Positions 1 to 8,633 are shown, counted from the stretch's first letter. The stretch: 64,000 bases of DNA from an uncultured Flavobacteriaceae bacterium (GCA_947494695.1 CANLWB010000015.1:55195-119194); one strand, 5' to 3'. The notes: a model not told the origin generated them from the letters alone. Numbers and translations: made by a program.

Positions 1-514
1 CATTATAAGGCTTAGGGGCTATAACGGGTAATCGAATTTTAGGTTTGTAGGTGTTGGGGAGCATTAACGATAATTCTCTATAAATAATGCAGAGTACCAT
101 ATCTAGAATGTTTCGTCTTAAAAGATCGTCTTTTATAGGGCAGTCCAGTTGTAAAATATAATGTTCTGAATCGTCAATAACAGTAGCCGATACTAGAGGG
201 AATTTCGTATCCAGAAAACTTTGAAGAATAAAAACACCTTGTTGAATACTTGAGGTACTAAGTGATATTTCTAGAACTAGTCCCAGGGCTCCCAGATTAA
301 AGTACGTTCCAAGATTTAGCCCGGTATGTTCATTCTCTGTAGTTTCGATAATGCTTTTCAATACGGTCAGGTAGTCATTAGCATTAATCATGTCATCCTG
401 GTTATGGAGGTTGAGGTCTAGACCCGTTAGTATGTTTTTTAACGAATCACCATCCATATTTTGATATTGAGCGTACTCCAATAGAGCATTTAAGTAAGGC
501 GCAAAAATTTTCAT
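1..514 (-). CDS. AraC-family regulator, N-terminal part (cut by window edge)
   Basis: The reading frame is open from an ATG at 514 to the window edge, giving 171 residues beginning MKIFAPYLNALLEY. The pattern (short helical start, then LNLGTYFNLGALGLVLEIS-like and LRRNILDMVLCII segments) fits the arabinose-binding-like N-terminal domain found in one class of AraC transcription factors. The DNA-binding HTH half would lie outside the window. It is divergent from the membrane/SRPBCC gene at 601, so the two probably share a control region. The family assignment is from recognised pattern only and the effector is unknown. Confidence 0.6.
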   Translation of the reverse strand, partial: MKIFAPYLNALLEYAQYQNMDGDSLKNILTGLDLNLHNQDDMINANDYLTVLKSIIETTENEHTGLNLGTYFNLGALGLVLEISLSTSSIQQGVFILQSFLDTKFPLVSATVIDDSEHYILQLDCPIKDDLLRRNILDMVLCIIYRELSLMLPNTYKPKIRLPVIAPKPYN

Positions 515-569
515 ACCATAAAGGTATGTAAATGGCGCAAAATATCAATAATCCATTTTTGTTTCGATC

Positions 570-577
570 TAAATTTG
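570..577 (+). promoter_or_regulatory. Candidate -7 box TAAATTTG
   Basis: This matches the Bacteroidota -7 consensus TAnnTTTG. I see no good -33 TTG at the right spacing. Its position favours the ATG at 601 as the start of the next gene rather than the in-frame ATG at 532. Confidence 0.35.
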
Positions 578-600
578 CCATAAAGATTAAATTAAAGCAT

Positions 601-1425
601 ATGAACACATCACAAAAAGCAACAAGATTAAATGCAATTTCCACATTAGCTTCGGGACTTGGTATTTTGGGTTTTCATAACTACTTAGCAACCATTTTTG
701 AGCTGGAAAACGGTACCCCTTTTTTAGTAGTAGGAGGTGTGATTACCTTTTTTGCACTAACCATGTTTGTTGAGTTAAAGAAACAAAGGGCGCTGGCTCT
801 TTTATGGATTGTAATACAGGATCTACTATTTTTTCTTGCTAGTATTTATGTCATTATTATGAGGCCCTTCGAAATTTCTAATACGGGTTATTTACTAATG
901 GGGTTATTTTTAATACCGATTGTATTTTTTATTATTTATCAATCTATTGGTTTGTTTAGAATGGATTTTATACAAGGTACCAAGGTTAAAATGATGTCCT
1001 TTAAAAGAATTGTAAAGGCGAATAAAACGGAGGTCTGGAAGATCATCTCAGATGTTGGTAATTATCACAAAGTAGCTCCCAACATCGATGGTTCGAAAAT
1101 AATTTCGGGAGAAAAGCAAGGACTGGTGCGTTCCTGTTCTCATGGCAAAGACAGTTGGACAGAGACCTGTAGTCTATGGGAAGACGAAAAACAATATGCA
1201 TTCATTGTTAATACGAAGGCTCCAGATTATCCTTATCCGTTGAAAACATTAAACGGGAACTGGAGTGTTAATGAAATTTCATCGCATAGCACTGAAATCA
1301 TTATGACTTTCAAGTTTGAATATAAAAAACCAATTCAAAACATGTTGATTCACCCTATAATGAAGCACCAGTTTACCAAGGTTTGCAAAGAGTTAATGGA
1401 CAATTGGCAGAAGATGATCGAATAA
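601..1425 (+). CDS. Membrane protein with C-terminal SRPBCC (polyketide cyclase-like) domain
   Basis: The protein has 274 residues. About four hydrophobic helices occupy roughly residues 10-125. A soluble domain from about 133 follows, starting FKRIVKANKTEVWKIISDVGNY, which is the typical opening of the SRPBCC/START-like fold, a hydrophobic ligand cavity. The in-frame ATG at 532 would leave only 17 bp to the divergent AraC gene, so I chose 601, which lies just downstream of a -7 box. The substrate is unknown. Regulation by the divergent AraC-type gene is likely from context. Confidence 0.7.
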   Translation: MNTSQKATRLNAISTLASGLGILGFHNYLATIFELENGTPFLVVGGVITFFALTMFVELKKQRALALLWIVIQDLLFFLASIYVIIMRPFEISNTGYLLMGLFLIPIVFFIIYQSIGLFRMDFIQGTKVKMMSFKRIVKANKTEVWKIISDVGNYHKVAPNIDGSKIISGEKQGLVRSCSHGKDSWTETCSLWEDEKQYAFIVNTKAPDYPYPLKTLNGNWSVNEISSHSTEIIMTFKFEYKKPIQNMLIHPIMKHQFTKVCKELMDNWQKMIE

Positions 1426-1439
1426 AAATATGCGAAATC

Positions 1440-2492
1440 TTATATCACTTTTAAGTGTTCTAAGATTTCTTGTATTGAAAATGAGGCTTGACAAACATAT
1501 TGATCTGATGCGCCGTAGTAAATAATTAGGCTATCACCTTTTACAATATGCCCGTTGGTAAAAACTACATTTCCAAAAAAGCCTTGCTTTTCATAAGGAG
1601 CTAGTGGTTCCATAATAGGTTCTTCCGATCTGGCAATAACGATGCTTGGGTCATTTAAATCCAGTAATAAAGCGCCCAGGCAATACCGATGTGTTTCGGT
1701 AGCACCATGATAAATCTCTAACCAGCCATAGGGCGTCTTAATTGGGGATGCTCCAGCTCCTAGCCTTTGACTATCAAATTTACCAGGTCTGGTTTTGGCT
1801 ATACATTTGTGATTTCCCCAATGCCGTCCGTCCGGTGATTGGGCAATCCACAAATAATGACCACCTATTTGTGGACTACTTGGTCGGTGTAAGGCATAGT
1901 ATGTTCCGTTTATTTTTGAGGTGAACAGTGCGCAGTCCTTATTATGAGGGGGAAAGATTATCCCATGTTTTTTAAAATGTATCCAGTCTTTGGTCGTTTG
2001 AAGCCCAACACCAACACCGTAATCTGAAACTGCTGTATAGGTGAGGTAATACATGTTATCTAATTGGGCTACTCTGCAGTCCTCAATGCCATAACTCTCG
2101 TATTTTCCTTTTCCGAATAGGTTTTTATGGTTGTCAGATTCTTCAAATATAACGCCATCCTCGCTATGGAAGAGTCTTAAATGTGAAATGGTAGTTAAGT
2201 AGTCTGTGCCATCATAGTTTATAACACGAGGGTCTTCTGTGTTTAATTTTGGATCATCAATTCGAAAACTTAGAACTTCTAAAGCTTCGTTTTCATTATA
2301 AATGGGGATGCTTACCGTGCCATGTTTTTGATGGGGCCTTTCTGCTACCCTTACTAAGATCCATATTTTGTTGTTGAAACTGAAAACTCCCGGGTTAAGC
2401 AGACATTCTATGACCATTTGTGATGAACTAGGGGATATGTCTTCAGGGGATAAAATGGGGTTATTAGGGTTTCTTTTGGAGAGGTCTTTCAT
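1440..2492 (-). CDS. Glycoside hydrolase family 130 enzyme
   Basis: This 350-residue protein has the five-bladed propeller pattern of GH130 (mannoside phosphorylases and mannosidases): LVRVAER near 46-51, TEDPRV at 85-90 and GIEDCRV at 135-141, where Asp138 is the expected catalytic acid. No signal peptide is visible, so it probably acts in the cytoplasm on short beta-mannosides. I cannot separate phosphorylase from hydrolase activity by eye; that depends on the phosphate-binding Arg/Lys/His residues. It stands alone, with no other mannan genes nearby. Confidence 0.8.
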   Translation of the reverse strand: MKDLSKRNPNNPILSPEDISPSSSQMVIECLLNPGVFSFNNKIWILVRVAERPHQKHGTVSIPIYNENEALEVLSFRIDDPKLNTEDPRVINYDGTDYLTTISHLRLFHSEDGVIFEESDNHKNLFGKGKYESYGIEDCRVAQLDNMYYLTYTAVSDYGVGVGLQTTKDWIHFKKHGIIFPPHNKDCALFTSKINGTYYALHRPSSPQIGGHYLWIAQSPDGRHWGNHKCIAKTRPGKFDSQRLGAGASPIKTPYGWLEIYHGATETHRYCLGALLLDLNDPSIVIARSEEPIMEPLAPYEKQGFFGNVVFTNGHIVKGDSLIIYYGASDQYVCQASFSIQEILEHLKVI

Positions 2493-2537
2493 GACTTATA
2501 TAGATTAATAGGAAATGTGGTTAAGCTTTTAACTGCT

Positions 2538-2903
2538 CTAATAAATAAATTTAACGTCATATGATCCCTTGGTCAATATATTCGGCTCCCAAAAGACAAA
2601 TTCCAAAATTTTTATTTCGCTTTTATCGAAATGGACGTCCCTGTATTGACTAAAATCCCCCATATTGGTGGAAATTTTAGCATGGATCGTTAACATCCCA
2701 TCACCACCAATGTTTTTTATTGTTGGTTTAATGGTCCAGCCTATGTCCTCTCCCCATATATTAGCCTTATCCTTTCTGGATGTTGTGTTTTGGTCAACAT
2801 TTAAAACTTCTCCTTTTGGCTCACTTTTAGTGCTTCCAACGGCCAGAATAATAAAAGATATGACCATTGAGAGTGATAGAAGATATTTAGACGTTTTTTT
2901 CAT
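2538..2903 (-). CDS. Small exported protein of unknown function
   Basis: The protein has 121 residues. An N-terminal hydrophobic stretch at residues 8-22 looks like a signal peptide without a lipobox Cys. The mature part is short and beta-rich (MLTIHAKISTNMGDF, YRDVHFDKSEIKILEFVF), like a small immunoglobulin-type fold. Its start overlaps the 3' end of the next upstream membrane-protein gene by 17 bp, so the two are probably translated together. I do not recognise the family. Confidence 0.6.
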   Translation of the reverse strand: MKKTSKYLLSLSMVISFIILAVGSTKSEPKGEVLNVDQNTTSRKDKANIWGEDIGWTIKPTIKNIGGDGMLTIHAKISTNMGDFSQYRDVHFDKSEIKILEFVFWEPNILTKGSYDVKFIY

Positions 2904-3342
2904 TTGTTTTTATGTTTATTTTAGTTTTCATCAAGTAAAAGGGGAGTATGAATGAGATGATGTAAACAAGTAGGTCTTTGGGGTCGAATGTTCCATTAAC
3001 GATGGCTATGAATTGACCGAGTTCCAAAAAAACAGCGATTAGTGGAATAAAAAGAATGAATGCCAAATTTTCTATACCAACTTTTTTGTCCCAAATAATT
3101 AAAATTAAAGACGTATAAGAAAAAAGCCATAATCCATCCGGGATTGAGAAGAGCACGATTTTAGGTATGAATTTAGCAAATTCGCTAACAAGACTTCGAA
3201 GGGGCAATATGAACTTTAAGACCCCGATATTACTTAACCACTCGAATACTTTGAGGTCCATGGTTCTAAAAAGTATATATATGGATATTCCCAATATTAA
3301 TGGGACAAAACCAAAAAGTAGGATGTTTAATAATGTTTTCAA
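2887..3342 (-). CDS. VanZ-like small membrane protein
   Basis: The protein has 151 residues with about four membrane helices. The pattern DGLWLFSYTSLILIIW ... LELGQ ... FDPKDLLVYIIS resembles the VanZ-like family, whose proteins carry a similar ExxQ ... D(x)xD arrangement. No ATG lies in frame upstream before a stop, so the start is taken as TTG at 3342, preceded by a GAGG; the first internal ATG would remove the first helix. It overlaps the exported-protein gene downstream. The biochemical role is unknown. Confidence 0.55.
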   Translation of the reverse strand: MKTLLNILLFGFVPLILGISIYILFRTMDLKVFEWLSNIGVLKFILPLRSLVSEFAKFIPKIVLFSIPDGLWLFSYTSLILIIWDKKVGIENLAFILFIPLIAVFLELGQFIAIVNGTFDPKDLLVYIISFILPFYLMKTKINIKTNEKNV

Positions 3343-3668
3343 CCTCAGATATAATAAAATGCAACAGCCTTAAGTAATAGTGTTGCGATGTTTATGGCTT
3401 TAATGTTCTAAATACAGATCATCTCAATCATTTTTTCAAATACAAATGTAGCTTTTTTCTTATTAATTTATATTCTGCCTTGTTGATTTTGTTGCTTTTA
3501 AAACATGCGTTTATATAATCATCTAATTTTAAGAGTATGTGTTGGACAATAACTAATAGGAAGAAATACGGTGAATGCAGTGCAACAATCCATTTTTAGT
3601 TTAGGATATGCTTAAAAGCTTTTAAATAAAGATAAAACGACACAGGTATTCATGTCTTCCGGGATGCA
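3343..3668. other. Gene-free stretch with GCAACA/TGTTGC half-sites
   Basis: No convincing gene lies here. It holds GCAACA at 3361-3366 and its complement TGTTGC at 3381-3386, and another GCAACA at 3582-3587. The same hexamer forms the perfect palindrome upstream of merC at 5195-5207, so these may be scattered sites for one regulator. This is inference from sequence only. Confidence 0.3.
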
Positions 3669-3926
3669 TTAAGCTGAACTTATATATTGGTAGCCCAGAC
3701 AAATCATTATAAGCATGAGGATTACTTTAAATAACCTCCCAATGATTACGTTCTTCTTTAATTCTTTTGGATTATAAAAGTGATTAAATGTTTTTCTTCC
3801 TAAATGCCAAAAGTAACGAATGATAGCCCCAAACCATTCAGAACTATGTAGTTCTATTTCGGCTCTGGTTTCGAGGTGCAACGTTTCTGGTTTTTCTGTA
3901 TTCTCTTTTCTAGAAGCCTTTGCCAC
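3669..3926 (-). CDS. Small hypothetical protein with C-terminal membrane helix
   Basis: The protein has 85 residues: a charged N-terminus (KASRKENTEKPE), an aromatic middle (EWFGAIIRYFWHLGRKTFNHFYNP) and one hydrophobic helix at about 63-81. The frame has no ATG, so GTG at 3926 is the best start. I do not recognise a family. It is a single gene with no obvious operon partner. Confidence 0.4.
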   Translation of the reverse strand: MAKASRKENTEKPETLHLETRAEIELHSSEWFGAIIRYFWHLGRKTFNHFYNPKELKKNVIIGRLFKVILMLIMICLGYQYISSA

Positions 3927-4071
3927 TTTAATGACATGTTTTGGAGTTCACATTATAGGTCTGGAAATTAGTAAATATGTTACCAGGGTGTTGTGAGATT
4001 ACGAATGTCCAATAGGATGAATAATTGTGTTTTGGACTTTAAAACGTCTTAAGGTAAAAAGGTGTAACATT

Positions 4072-4737
4072 TTATTGCTTCAATTCGCTTTTTAGGCAAT
4101 TAAAGAATTCATTTCGATGCATATTATCATTAAAACAACCTCCATATTCAATGGTTGTAGTAAAGCTGTCTTTGTCTTTAATCCCCCTTGAGGACACACA
4201 AAGGTGTCTGGTATTGATTACCACGATAACATCTTCTGTTTCTAAAGTTTCTTGTAAATCCTTTAGAATCTGAAGACATAGTCGTTCCTGAACTTGAGGG
4301 CGATGCGAATAATAATCCACCAATCGGTTAATTTTTGAAAGCCCTACAACCTTATCCTTTGGTAAATAGGCAATATGCGCATGTCCTGTAATGGGTAAAA
4401 AATGATGCTCGCAGGTAGAGTTAATAGTTATGTTCTGCTCAATGAGCATTTTCTTATACCCGTATTTATTTTCAAAAACCGATAGACGTGGTTTGTTTTT
4501 GGGATTTAAGCCATAAAATAACTCCTTGACATACATTTTTGCAACACGGTACGGTGTTCCAGATAGGCTGTCGTCTGTGAGGTCTAATCCCAGTTCTTCC
4601 ATAATTATATGGAAATGCTCCTCAATACGCTTCATTTTTTCTGCATCAGATTTATCGAATGCATCTGCACGCAAAGGTGTTTCTGTACTTGAAGAGATAT
4701 GATTATCGCCTAATGACTCGATGTGTTTCTGCTTCAT
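4072..4737 (-). CDS. folE: GTP cyclohydrolase I
   Basis: The protein has 221 residues. FolE converts GTP to 7,8-dihydroneopterin triphosphate, the first step toward tetrahydrofolate and pterins. The zinc site is visible: STCEHHFLP gives Cys109 and His112, and TRHLCVSSRG gives Cys180. The GLSKINRLVDYYSHRPQVQERL signature is intact. Its ATG overlaps the merC stop by four bases (ATGA), so the two genes are one operon under the promoter at 5169-5198. This pairing and the operator suggest a metal-responsive copy, which is inference. Confidence 0.93.
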   Translation of the reverse strand: MKQKHIESLGDNHISSSTETPLRADAFDKSDAEKMKRIEEHFHIIMEELGLDLTDDSLSGTPYRVAKMYVKELFYGLNPKNKPRLSVFENKYGYKKMLIEQNITINSTCEHHFLPITGHAHIAYLPKDKVVGLSKINRLVDYYSHRPQVQERLCLQILKDLQETLETEDVIVVINTRHLCVSSRGIKDKDSFTTTIEYGGCFNDNMHRNEFFNCLKSELKQ

Positions 4738-5141
4738 AGGTTCGTGTTATTAATAGTGCAGCATGTGTCTTTCTTACATTGGCAGTATCTTCTATTGTAT
4801 AAATGGAGTACGATTAATACTAATGCTGGAATATAAATGATCTCATGGGGTAAATGAACCCATTCAAATTTTTCGTTTAGAATGATTGTCAACAGTAAAA
4901 CCCAAGCGATTGAGAAGGCCCATTTTATCCAATGGCTACGTGTTGTTTGTATGGATCGATAAATAGCCATAAAGGAAATGATCAAAAAACCATAATCAAC
5001 CCATTGCCACCACCCCGGTGTTGCTTCGCAACAAGACGAAGCTTGGGCTACAAAAATGAAGGGTGTTGCCAGACAGTGAACAAGACATAAAGCACTAGAA
5101 ACGACTCCAAGAGAATCAGAGCTTCGGGTTAGAATGGTCAT
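4734..5141 (-). CDS. MerC-domain membrane protein
   Basis: The protein has 135 residues from the ATG at 5141; an in-frame TTG at 5171 lies inside the promoter and is unlikely. It has about four membrane helices, with ALCLVHCLATPF giving Cys19 and Cys23 in the first helix and a Cys pair at 37-38, as in MerC-type heavy-metal transport proteins, plus a Cys-rich tail (CQCKKDTCC). It is translationally coupled to folE. The transported metal is unknown; mercury resistance is not implied because no other mer genes are present. Confidence 0.75.
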   Translation of the reverse strand: MTILTRSSDSLGVVSSALCLVHCLATPFIFVAQASSCCEATPGWWQWVDYGFLIISFMAIYRSIQTTRSHWIKWAFSIAWVLLLTIILNEKFEWVHLPHEIIYIPALVLIVLHLYNRRYCQCKKDTCCTINNTNL

Positions 5142-5168
5142 AAAATTTTCTTTATTGAAATTTAACTG

Positions 5169-5207
5169 CAAAGATAAGAGAAATATTTTTTAATGCAACA
5201 CTGTTGC
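5169..5207 (-). promoter_or_regulatory. merC-folE promoter with overlapping 13-bp operator
   Basis: On the minus strand TATCTTTG (5169-5176) fits the -7 consensus TAnnTTTG, and TTG (5196-5198) lies 19 bp upstream as a -33 box. The perfect palindrome GCAACA-C-TGTTGC (5195-5207) covers the -33 box, which is a good place for a repressor. A metal-sensing Fur/Zur-type repressor is plausible from the genes controlled but not shown. The rest of the gap up to 5501 holds only CGCAA-N5-TTGCG at 5276-5290. Confidence 0.6.
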
Positions 5208-5501
5208 TTCCTTATTAAACTCGTAATAATTGTAGTTAATTTGAAGCGATTCATTCGATTTGCTCACAATTTGGGCGCAACATTTTTGCGTTTTCAAACA
5301 TATAACATGTCTCCAATTCCGATAATTTTGAAATTTGTGATACCATGGTAAGACTTTGGTTGATTCAAGTTATTTACTTTTCCTAAGTAAGTGATTTTAG
5401 TTTTTGAATGTTCGTCTGTTAGTCATTGTTTTTTTTATTTTTTTGTTAGAAGCAAATTGGTTATAAAATTCTAATTCTGCTAAGCCCAGATTATACTTTC
5501 T

Positions 5502-6938
5502 TTACTCCTTTATATTGGGAATCATATTAAGTATATCCTCTCGTACTTCGGCAAAATCCGTATCGTCAATAATGTCATTAAAATCATGAGTGTGGTATGC
5601 ATTAGAAAAGAGTGCTCCACAAGTTTTTAGTATGCTTAGGCATTCTTTTTTGTTACCCAAACGCAATGTTGTTTTTGCTAGGCCGTAGTATGGATGTGTA
5701 TAAAAATCTTTCCCCAAAATACGACTATCTTCAAACTGTTTTTTGGCTTCAAGCAGTGTGTTTTCGTTAGAGAAGTTTTCTAAATATTTCGAATAATCAT
5801 AAAGGTAATCACCGTGGTAAACACTTAATTGGAAATCGCTAATCTTTTTTTGGGCGTTTTCAAAAATTTGGAGCCCTTGATTAAATAACGTAATCGACGC
5901 GTCATGTTCCTTATTTGTAAGATGAATTAAAGCCATCATTTTAAGTGTGTTGCTGGCATAGTAAGGGGTAGACCATGTTTCGTTATTTACTTTTAAAGCT
6001 TTGGAATAATAATTAAAGGCGGTTTCAAAGTATGAATACTTAGCTTCTTTTTTGGCGACTGTATCGAAGAGATGTCCAATGCTTGTTAAAAAGTGTTCGT
6101 CATCGGATGGTATATCGGTAGCTAGGTTTAATACATCTTTAGCTTCTTTCCAAAGACTATCGACAACCTCTTGAGATATTCTGCACGTGTCTATCTTAGG
6201 GTAATCCACCCAGGTTGTCATTTGAACTAGTGTCGCGGCCCAATGATAATAAATAGAAGGGTTTTTTTCGGTATAGAGCTTAATCGCTCTTTTAAAAGCT
6301 AGTTTAAACTCTTTATGGATCTTAGTATTATTATTGAATGTTAATGCCAGAAATTCATAAGACATATTCAAAAAACTACGAATTGCAGAACCGTTAAAAC
6401 CAAAGAAGCTTGACTGGTGTTCTTCTTTTCTTTCCAGATGAAGTGCCTTAAGGAATAATGATTTTATTTCATTAAATGTTTGTGCTTGATAATCCTGAGA
6501 CAACCTACAGTATAGAAAAAGATTTTCGGCTAAATCGATAAGTAACGTAACATCGTCTTTGTTAATCTCTTGCTGATGTCGTAGATGCGCTATGCACAGA
6601 TTGTTAAACTTGATTTTATTTTGCGGTTCCTCATCTACATTTGAAAGCATTTCATAGACATGGGCTTTGTAGTAATTGGATTGATCAAAATCCGGACTTA
6701 ATATCTCGACCTTTTCTATCCATTCCATGAGTTCCCATATCCATTCTGAGTTATTAAACTTACCACACATATAATCATAATGGCATTGACCAAATTCTGA
6801 AAGATAAGCTTCAGCTAAAAGCTCTTTTTCTTGAGGCATACCTTGAAGAGATAAATGGTCGAAAAGATGATCTAACGTAGGCTTTTCGTCTCCATTAGTG
6901 TATCTTTCTATTAAGGCTTCTATGGTTTGTGTGTCCAT
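5502..6938 (-). CDS. TPR-repeat protein of unknown function
   Basis: This 478-residue protein has no signal peptide and is almost entirely helical, with repeated aromatic/Ala patterns typical of degenerate tetratricopeptide repeats (for example YYSKALKVNNETWSTPYYAS and ITLFNQGLQIFENAQK). Such proteins are protein-binding scaffolds. No catalytic motif is visible. It stands alone between merC-folE and the glycosylase-like gene, which is divergent from it. The function cannot be inferred. Confidence 0.7.
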   Translation of the reverse strand: MDTQTIEALIERYTNGDEKPTLDHLFDHLSLQGMPQEKELLAEAYLSEFGQCHYDYMCGKFNNSEWIWELMEWIEKVEILSPDFDQSNYYKAHVYEMLSNVDEEPQNKIKFNNLCIAHLRHQQEINKDDVTLLIDLAENLFLYCRLSQDYQAQTFNEIKSLFLKALHLERKEEHQSSFFGFNGSAIRSFLNMSYEFLALTFNNNTKIHKEFKLAFKRAIKLYTEKNPSIYYHWAATLVQMTTWVDYPKIDTCRISQEVVDSLWKEAKDVLNLATDIPSDDEHFLTSIGHLFDTVAKKEAKYSYFETAFNYYSKALKVNNETWSTPYYASNTLKMMALIHLTNKEHDASITLFNQGLQIFENAQKKISDFQLSVYHGDYLYDYSKYLENFSNENTLLEAKKQFEDSRILGKDFYTHPYYGLAKTTLRLGNKKECLSILKTCGALFSNAYHTHDFNDIIDDTDFAEVREDILNMIPNIKE

Positions 6939-7141
6939 TTTTTAAATGTAGTTAAAAAATCAAATATCAGGATTTACTTTTGCTTGGTTGGCCCTGTTTT
7001 CAGTGAAAATTTTAACTCAGGTTCCTTTTTTATAATATATTTAGATAGAATTATTTTTAATTAAGGTAGATAGGAATTATACGGTAGTCAGTATTGAGAG
7101 CGTAGAAGTAAAACCTATTGAATCTAAACGACGTAAACATT

Positions 7142-7157
7142 AGACAGATTCCTGTCT
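7142..7157. repeat. Short hairpin AGACAG-attc-CTGTCT
   Basis: This is a perfect 6-bp stem just upstream of the glycosylase-like gene, the first of three short CTGTC-core hairpins in the left half of the window. Confidence 0.4.
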
Positions 7158-7170
7158 GCAAAGGTATATT

Positions 7171-7863
7171 ATGTTTAAACACACCCACCCATATCAACCG
7201 TTTATTCAAAGTGATACGAAAAAAATAATCGTTGGGACATTACCACCACCACGGTTTACCACAGGTGACCTTTTAGAAAAAGATGTAGACTTTTGTTATG
7301 GGAGTTATTATAATTCACTTTGGTTATTCATTGATGAAATACACGGGCTGAACCTAACCTACGATAACTCGCAAGACGCAGTAGAGCAACGCAAGCTGTT
7401 TTTAATTAAAAATAAAATTGGAGTTTGCGATATCGTTGAAAGTGCGGAACGTGAAAAAATTGATGCCTCCGATTTGGGTATGAAAAACATTAAGCTGCGT
7501 GATGTTATTGGATATATAAAACAATATCCGAGTATTGATACCATATTGTTTACTGGAGGAAACAGTAAAAACGGTCCAGAATACTTTTTTAGAAAACATA
7601 TACGAGACTACCATATCAAGTTGGAATTGATCTCCAATGAAGTTCCAAGGGTTCATCAATTCGAACTCCCTGCAGAGCCGCGTACTTTAGCTGTTTCAGA
7701 CGAATACCTGCCACGAATTATTAAAACGGTATCGTTAACTTCTGGGTCTGGAGCTGCGAATATTTCGATAAGCAGACTACCTTTATATAAGCAGTTGAAA
7801 GCAAAAGATCCTAAATTCAACACCTTTGATTTTAGAGTGATGCAGTATCGGGAGTTTTTTTAA
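7171..7863 (+). CDS. Uracil/hypoxanthine-DNA glycosylase superfamily protein
   Basis: The protein has 230 residues. GTLPPP at 22-27, CYGSYYNSLW at 42-51 and SGSGAAN at 191-197 sit where the UDG superfamily has its GxxPS/catalytic loop, the YG...N..W substrate-pocket motif and the Ser-rich DNA-binding loop, most like the hypoxanthine-DNA glycosylase branch. Such enzymes remove deaminated bases in base-excision repair. The canonical catalytic residue cannot be confirmed by eye. Its last codons and stop lie inside a 51-bp sequence repeated at 12016-12066. Confidence 0.6.
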   Translation: MFKHTHPYQPFIQSDTKKIIVGTLPPPRFTTGDLLEKDVDFCYGSYYNSLWLFIDEIHGLNLTYDNSQDAVEQRKLFLIKNKIGVCDIVESAEREKIDASDLGMKNIKLRDVIGYIKQYPSIDTILFTGGNSKNGPEYFFRKHIRDYHIKLELISNEVPRVHQFELPAEPRTLAVSDEYLPRIIKTVSLTSGSGAANISISRLPLYKQLKAKDPKFNTFDFRVMQYREFF

Positions 7864-7901
7864 TTAAATGCTCGTTATTGAATTGTTAAAATCTAATGAG
7901 T
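7851..7901 (+). repeat. Left 51-bp direct repeat flanking effector insert
   Basis: This covers the last codons (EFF-stop) and downstream bases of the glycosylase-like gene. It matches 12016-12066 at 46 of 51 positions in the same orientation. The two copies bracket the TssD/effector region. The arrangement is what integration at a gene 3' end would leave. Confidence 0.7.
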
Positions 7902-7927
7902 TGTAGCCTTCCCTAAAAGCAAACATA

Positions 7928-7964
7928 AAAAAGATTGCCAAAAAGACTCATTGACAATCTTTTT
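7928..7964. terminator. Bidirectional terminator
   Basis: The stem AAAAAGATTG / CAATCTTTTT is perfect over 10 bp with a 17-base loop and runs of A and T on the two sides. It lies between the convergent glycosylase-like gene and the small gene at 7973-8263. Confidence 0.75.
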
Positions 7965-7972
7965 CATAAAAG

Positions 7973-8263
7973 TTAATATAACAGGACAAGACAGTCTAAC
8001 TTATCCATGAGTTGTTTAACATTAAACAAAAAATACTTTTCTTCTTCTTCAATATGCAAATGGGAGTGATAAATTGCTGTGTTATGAACCCATTCTAAGG
8101 AGTAGATGAGTTCTAAAGCATTTTGAAATTTAATAAATTCTAAAAACTTAAGTTCATTAGGATGTAAATCCTTTTTACTTTTTTTCGATACGTGTCGTGC
8201 ATCCTCCGGTGTATGGACCGACTTGCATTTCGGGCATACATTTTGACCATTCTGTGTTGACAT
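7973..8263 (-). CDS. Small hypothetical protein with CxxC
   Basis: The protein has 96 residues from the ATG at 8263. A single CPKC at 10-13 near the N-terminus suggests half of a zinc ribbon; the rest is helical (LKFLEFIKFQNALELIYSLEW) and acidic (HIEEEEKYF). An in-frame TTG start further upstream would run into the structured leader at 8303-8422. The family is not recognised. Confidence 0.4.
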   Translation of the reverse strand: MSTQNGQNVCPKCKSVHTPEDARHVSKKSKKDLHPNELKFLEFIKFQNALELIYSLEWVHNTAIYHSHLHIEEEEKYFLFNVKQLMDKLDCLVLLY

Positions 8264-8302
8264 AATAAAAAATGATGGGTTAATAAAAGAGGGAAGGTCA
8301 CT

Positions 8303-8422
8303 GTCAACACACTCCAAGCGATGCTTAGATTGGTCTCGGGACTTGCACCCGTATGCCTTCCCAATAGCTTTTCTTTAAACCTGTTTTGAAATTTCCGCAT
8401 CATAAATAATAAGTGTGTTGAC
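8303..8422 (-). ncRNA. Candidate structured RNA or leader
   Basis: Read on the minus strand, GTCAACACAC (8413-8422) can pair with GTGTGTTGAC (8303-8312), enclosing GATGC/GCATC, ATTGG/CCAAT and a CGGG-TGCAAGT-CCCG hairpin. The nested order of pairs fits one folded RNA of about 120 nt just upstream of the CxxC gene. I cannot place it in a known class. It weakly resembles the cobalamin-riboswitch core but lacks the B12 box. Confidence 0.35.
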
Positions 8423-8485
8423 TTTGCAAAAGTAAGAAAATAAATAATACAAACAATACTCCAAAAAGTATAATGTATTGCTCTT

Positions 8486-8503
8486 ACCTGTCGGCAAACA
8501 GGT
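8486..8503. repeat. Short hairpin ACCTGT-cggcaa-ACAGGT
   Basis: This is the second short CTGT-core hairpin, with a perfect 6-bp stem, in the gap before tssD. Confidence 0.35.
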
Positions 8504-8633
8504 CTGATTTTTTTGTAGAAAAATCCTTATGCTTTTAGTACCTTCGTTTCTCAATCTGAAAATCGCTTTAGATTTTCTCGCAACAAATCATACACGAACC
8601 GCTTGCGGTAAGGCATTCACTTAATCGAAAATA

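Noticed and set aside
8291..8362. A 72-nt tRNA-like span closed by GGGAAGG/CCTTCCC
   Set aside because: The size and end stem suit a tRNA, but neither strand has a proper T-arm, anticodon arm or CCA context. The alternative fold at 8303-8422 explains the pairing better.
8140..8403. 87-residue minus-strand frame over the structured leader
   Set aside because: It overlaps the better-supported gene at 7973-8263 and the RNA pairing, and its translation has no family features.
8303..8422. Cobalamin riboswitch
   Set aside because: GGGAA and GGTGCAAGTCC-like pieces are present, but the CCCGCAACTG segment and the GCCACTG box are missing and the downstream gene is not B12-related.
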